Source: Patiria pectinifera
Lineage: Eukaryota > Echinodermata > Asteroidea > Valvatida > Asterinidae
DNA length: 64,000 bases
Assembly (NCBI GenBank): GCA_029964075.1
Contig: CM057149.1
Coordinates: 13,836,465-13,900,464, forward strand
Reading direction: 5' to 3'
In this document: positions 60,777 through 64,000 of the stretch, piece after piece
Numbering within the stretch: position 1 is the first letter of the stretch
Layout of the letters: each line of letters begins with the position of its first letter
The notes under the pieces: model-generated
The model's database searches: none
What the model was told of the DNA's origin: nothing
What the model saw: only the letters and a program-made list of their open reading frames with translations
Program-made: the position numbers and the translations under genes

Positions 60777-60940
60777 TTGAAACTTTCCATAAGATGCGCG
60801 CAATACACTAAAGACTGGAAACGCACATTGGTAACACCAATTTACAAGGGAGGAGACAAAATAAGTACAAGTAATTATCGCCCTACCTCCATACTGCCAA
60901 TTGTCTCCAATATTTTAGAAAGACAGTTGCGCACAGCAGC
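60777..60940 (+). mobile_element. LINE reverse-transcriptase fragment (N-terminal palm region)
   Basis: The frame reads Trp-Lys-Arg-Thr-Leu-Val-Thr-Pro-Ile-Tyr-Lys-Gly-Gly-Asp-Lys, then Ser-Asn-Tyr-Arg-Pro-Thr-Ser-Ile-Leu-Pro and Ile-Leu-Glu-Arg-Gln-Leu. This is the conserved start of the reverse transcriptase domain of non-LTR retrotransposons. The catalytic part is absent. It may be the same family as the fragment at 8868 but they do not overlap. Confidence 0.85.
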
Positions 60941-61627
60941 AAGTGCATGTCGGTCTTAATGACAATAATTTGATCCCCTGTTGCATATCAGGATTGATGT
61001 TGCCCTTATTTGGAAAATGTGGAGAAGTTTATCACCCCGTGGCTGCTGCGAGGGTTCTGCAGACGACGGGTGGAGTGAGCATCGGAAAGCGAGTAGTACG
61101 TGCCGATTAGTTAACCTCGTGCATGACGCCTCTGCGTGCTGTTGAAGGGCAAATGGTAACAGTAATCCAACAGCATTGCCTGCAAGCGCCAGCGACACGA
61201 ACATTGTAGAGTGATAATAAGCAAGCTATACCTATTATTGTAAAAGGGAAGTTGGCCTGGGTGGCTGTGGGTTGAGCTGGTGACAGGGAACCTTAGATTC
61301 GTGTGGTATATATGTGCAGCAATATTCCCTGGTCGGGAATTGGGTTGCCTGTCGCCTAGACCTGTGTCGCCAGGAGTCATCTCGGGGTTAATGAACCGCG
61401 CTCCGTAACCTGAGCCCAGCGCTTACTGTATGCTAGGTTGCATGGGGTGTTGTTGTCAATAGTTTGTCTATCGGTTGATTGCACTCGTTTGGTTGTTCTA
61501 GTCTCACTGCGACTGTTGTCGGTTGCATGTGGTGTTTCGGCTAGCAGACCAACAGAGACGAGGTTTCCTGTGGCTGTCGGGTGTGAGGTTTAACACCTAC
61601 GCGGAAGCACTTGAGACGTCAGTATGA

Positions 61628-62745
61628 GTGACGGTTTCAAGGGTAGTGTTGATAATTCCCAGGGAGTCAAGGCTGACATGTCCCTGGAGGCAGAGAATCA
61701 ATCAATTGCTGAAAAGAGAGATTGAACAGTTGAAAGCTTTGCCAGAGCAGAATTGCGAAGAATCGCTGGTTGAGGGTGACTTGGACATGCTGCCGATACG
61801 CGTGCTAAACCCTTGTAGGGAGAGGCGTATCGTGCAGCAGGGTACCACCGTAGGGATGGTATGTCAGGCTGAGGTTGACCGTGGTCATAATACTCCCTGT
61901 AGAAGAGGCGAGGTTGAGGGTATCCTCCCTGAACATCTACGGGATCTGTACAGTAGAAACGTGAGGTTTCTGTGAGACAAGATCATCATCAGGTGATGAA
62001 ATGTCTGTTGGAGTGTAAGGATGTGGTTTCTCGGGGTGATCACGATATTGGTCAAACTGAGGTTGTGAAGCATCACATTAACACGGGCGATGCAAGGCCA
62101 ATCCAAGAGAGGACTAGGTGTCACCCGAGTTGTAATCAAATGGAGGTGCGGGAGCGAATACTGAGCCGAAAGTGGGTTACTGGTGGCCAAGCACGACGGC
62201 CGATGTGAGGTACCTTCGATGTTGTAAATTGTGTCAGAGGCGGAAGTCGCCATCGAAAAGGAGAGTTTCTCCTTTACAGCAGTGGGGTGTGGGTGCTCCT
62301 GTTAAGAGGGTAGCTCTGGACCGGCTGGGTCCACTGCCCCAGAGTGGCAGTGGACATGTCTGGATTCTTGTTGCGGGTGACATCGGGCCAGCTGGAGTGG
62401 AGTCCGCTGCGATTCCAGAAAAGTTTCAAGAAGATATCCCAGGAGGGAAAGTAGGCTTCCAGTTGGAACCCCTGGATCGATGCCCTCCCTTAGCAGTTCC
62501 AGCAACATGGAGGAGAAAGATTTTAGAAAGGAGCAGGCAACGCAGACCACTTCAGAGCCAGCAGCAAAGAAAGGGAAGCGCATGAAGATTGCCCTCGTCG
62601 GCACTTCAAGTTCGTCCACTTGGGCGGCCAGATTGTGCAGCGGGAGGAACGTGTCCACCTGCACAACCAACCTGTTACACCCTGTTACACTGACTGGTAC
62701 ACCCTGGCGCCTGCCGACTAGACAACTTCGAACTGTAAATAAGTA
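61628..62745 (+). pseudogene. Internally deleted Ty3/gypsy pol
   Basis: Three pieces in changing frames follow the order of a gypsy pol. First, a protease-to-RT linker with Leu-Pro-Glu-His-Leu-Arg-Asp-Leu-Tyr (about 61628-61975). Second, the RT N-terminus with Gly-Asp-His-Asp-Ile-Gly-Gln-Thr-Glu-Val-Val-Lys-His and Asn-Thr-Gly-Asp-Ala-Arg-Pro-Ile (about 61972-62160). Third, the end of the integrase zinc-binding region with Tyr-Trp-Trp-Pro-Ser, Cys-Lys-Leu-Cys-Gln-Arg-Arg-Lys-Ser-Pro and the start of the catalytic core (about 62172-62400). Most of the RT, RNase H and the integrase catalytic residues are missing. It cannot encode working enzymes. Confidence 0.85.
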
Positions 62746-62867
62746 ATCTTGCCAATCGAACATTCAAATTGTGTAAGTTTTGATTTTAAAGTTGATTAAC
62801 TTCGTGATCGACATAATTATGATGGGAAAAAGAGAAAAGAAAACAAAATCCAGGCGATTTAAAATAG

Positions 62868-63540
62868 TGTAATTTTATGCAGATGTTTTGAATAAGGTTG
62901 ATTCTCCGTGCTGTTCCGTGCTTTCATATTGTAGCGCAATGCATTTTATGGAGGGCGCACTTGAGTTCTTTACTGGTAGCCAGCGGGGTGCGTGTGCACT
63001 CACCCAGGTTTATGGGGGCACCAGCCAATAGCGCCAGTGTATATAAGCGGCCATGCGCTCAGCTTCGCTCTCTTTCTGCTGTGGCCGGAACCCGTGCGCG
63101 AACTCAGGAAAAGTTGCACTGTTCTAATCTCCCACAATTAACCAATCACCAATCACCTATAGTCGCAGCGGAGGGAGCCTCATACTTTGTGTGAGTGTAG
63201 TTAATTAATGATTCCTGCATTGTAATCCAGATAATTATGTAATCCCTGAGTTTGTAAGGGAAGTGATTGAGTATAAGATCACGTAGGCGAGGCGCCTGGG
63301 TAGGCGAATAAAATAATCTTCTGAGACACATATCTGGTGTCAGGTCCCCATCCTCCCCCAGTCCCCCTAGTTGGTCCACTTGGGTTGTGTGAGCGAGAGT
63401 GCGTGTGAGGGTGATCCTTTGGTAGTCTGCTGCGGGCCTGGCGGTAAATCTCCGCCGAAACGGATCTGCGTACCCGACCGTAGAGGCTAGGCCGTTCGCC
63501 GCTACTCGCCGGGGCAGTCGTCCGAGGCAGTACCGTTACA
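62868..63540 (+). mobile_element. LTR of a Ty3/gypsy-type retrotransposon
   Basis: The 3' boundary is set by TTACA directly before the primer-binding site. The 5' boundary is placed at TGTAA (62868), which mirrors that end, but is uncertain; a purine-rich tract lies at 62821-62844. Inside are CCAAT (63025-63029), a TATATAAG box (63040-63047) and AATAAA (63307-63312), giving a promoter and a polyadenylation signal in the expected order. It may serve as the right LTR of the decayed pol to its left, the left LTR of the element to its right, or both. Confidence 0.75.
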
Positions 63541-63543
63541 AAT

Positions 63544-63560
63544 TGGTGTCAGAAGTGGGA
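63544..63560 (+). other. Primer-binding site, tRNA-Leu type
   Basis: TGGTGTCAGAAGTGGGA, three bases after the LTR end, is complementary to the 3' end of tRNA-Leu species ending in CCA (family knowledge of gypsy elements). It marks where minus-strand DNA synthesis would start. Confidence 0.8.
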
Positions 63561-63630
63561 TAGGCGCCGTTGCTTCACTACTAAAAATCACCTACGCCTG
63601 TGGCATCACCTAGCTAGGAGTCATCACCGA

Positions 63631-64000
63631 ATGGACGTACAGAAGGGCGAGGACGAGTTACAACAATCCCTTGCCGAGAACCGCGATCTGACAGAGATCA
63701 AGGAGTTGCTGCTGGCGCAGAATCGCCTGTTAAGAGTGCAGCTTCGCCAAAGTGAGGCCAAGTCAGAGGCAGCACAGCGGAGGGAAGATAAGACGCCCAG
63801 CACGTCGATGACGACCCAGTTCGGCAGCCGTGAACTTTTTACATTCACAGACCCCCCTACACCAGTACCATCACCAAGGCCTACCCCCAAACCCAGAACG
63901 AGATTTTATAATCCCGTTGCACCAGCGCCTACGCTAGCGTCTACGATAGGCGTCCCGTCGCGGACGGTAGACGAGTTGACAAGCTGCGGCGTGGAGGGCA
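63631..64000 (+). CDS. Start of a gag-like frame, cut by the window edge
   Basis: A frame opens at ATG 63631 and stays open for 123 codons to the window edge. Residues about 5-50 are a charged coiled-coil-like segment (Leu-Gln-Gln-Ser-Leu, Glu-Leu-Leu-Leu-Ala-Gln-Asn, many Glu/Lys/Arg). A Pro/Thr-rich linker (about 72-105) follows. Position after the LTR and primer-binding site and this composition fit the N-terminus of a gypsy gag. No nucleocapsid zinc knuckle is reached. Unlike the neighbouring pol it is undamaged, so it may belong to a younger insertion. Confidence 0.75.
   Translation, partial: MDVQKGEDELQQSLAENRDLTEIKELLLAQNRLLRVQLRQSEAKSEAAQRREDKTPSTSMTTQFGSRELFTFTDPPTPVPSPRPTPKPRTRFYNPVAPAPTLASTIGVPSRTVDELTSCGVEG

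Overview
The window is a stretch of animal nuclear DNA with low gene density, many repeats, AT-rich spacers and spliceosomal introns. It most likely comes from a marine invertebrate deuterostome, and an echinoderm is my best guess. The grounds are a tandem array of intronless, lineage-specific rhodopsin-type receptors like the large sea-urchin GPCR expansions, a fibrinogen-related secreted protein, and a dense load of MITEs, foldback elements, LINE scraps and a Ty3/gypsy element. The species cannot be read from the sequence.

Layout. 1-2958 is the 3' part of a repetitive block that is very poor in G on the plus strand and has no convincing gene. 4281-4486 holds a reverse-strand scrap of the receptor family. 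7199-32468 holds five plus-strand receptor genes of one subfamily: one broken by a single stop codon (7199-8233) and four intact (13233-14249, 16068-17126, 19676-20692, 31464-32468). Between them lie a LINE remnant, decayed tandem repeats, a TA-flanked MITE, a hAT-like MITE, a TATA/CCAAT-bearing dispersed repeat, a 1.1 kb foldback element and a possible decayed multi-exon gene (25573-27310). 32523-40370 is repeats and unassigned DNA. 40370-50060 is a segmental duplication on the minus strand, each half carrying fibrinogen-domain exons. The right half is a complete four-exon gene with a signal peptide (51705 down to 47386). The left half (44425 down to 42494) has only the fibrinogen-domain exons. 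51430-60000 is dominated by MITEs, a 1.7 kb foldback element and a long AT microsatellite. 60777-62745 holds a LINE scrap and a deleted gypsy pol. From about 62868 to the right edge come an LTR, a primer-binding site and the start of a gag-like frame.

Working picture. The receptors are single-exon class A GPCRs with all structural hallmarks but Glu-Arg-Phe in place of Asp-Arg-Tyr. They arose by local duplication that also copied several hundred bases of upstream DNA. Parts of them look recently homogenised, while the segments facing the ligand pocket have diverged, which fits chemosensory or peptide/amine receptors with changing ligands (inference). The fibrinogen-domain gene encodes a secreted protein with an unrecognised cysteine-bearing N-terminal region, a plausible innate-immune lectin (inference). 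The two clusters are not obviously linked in function.
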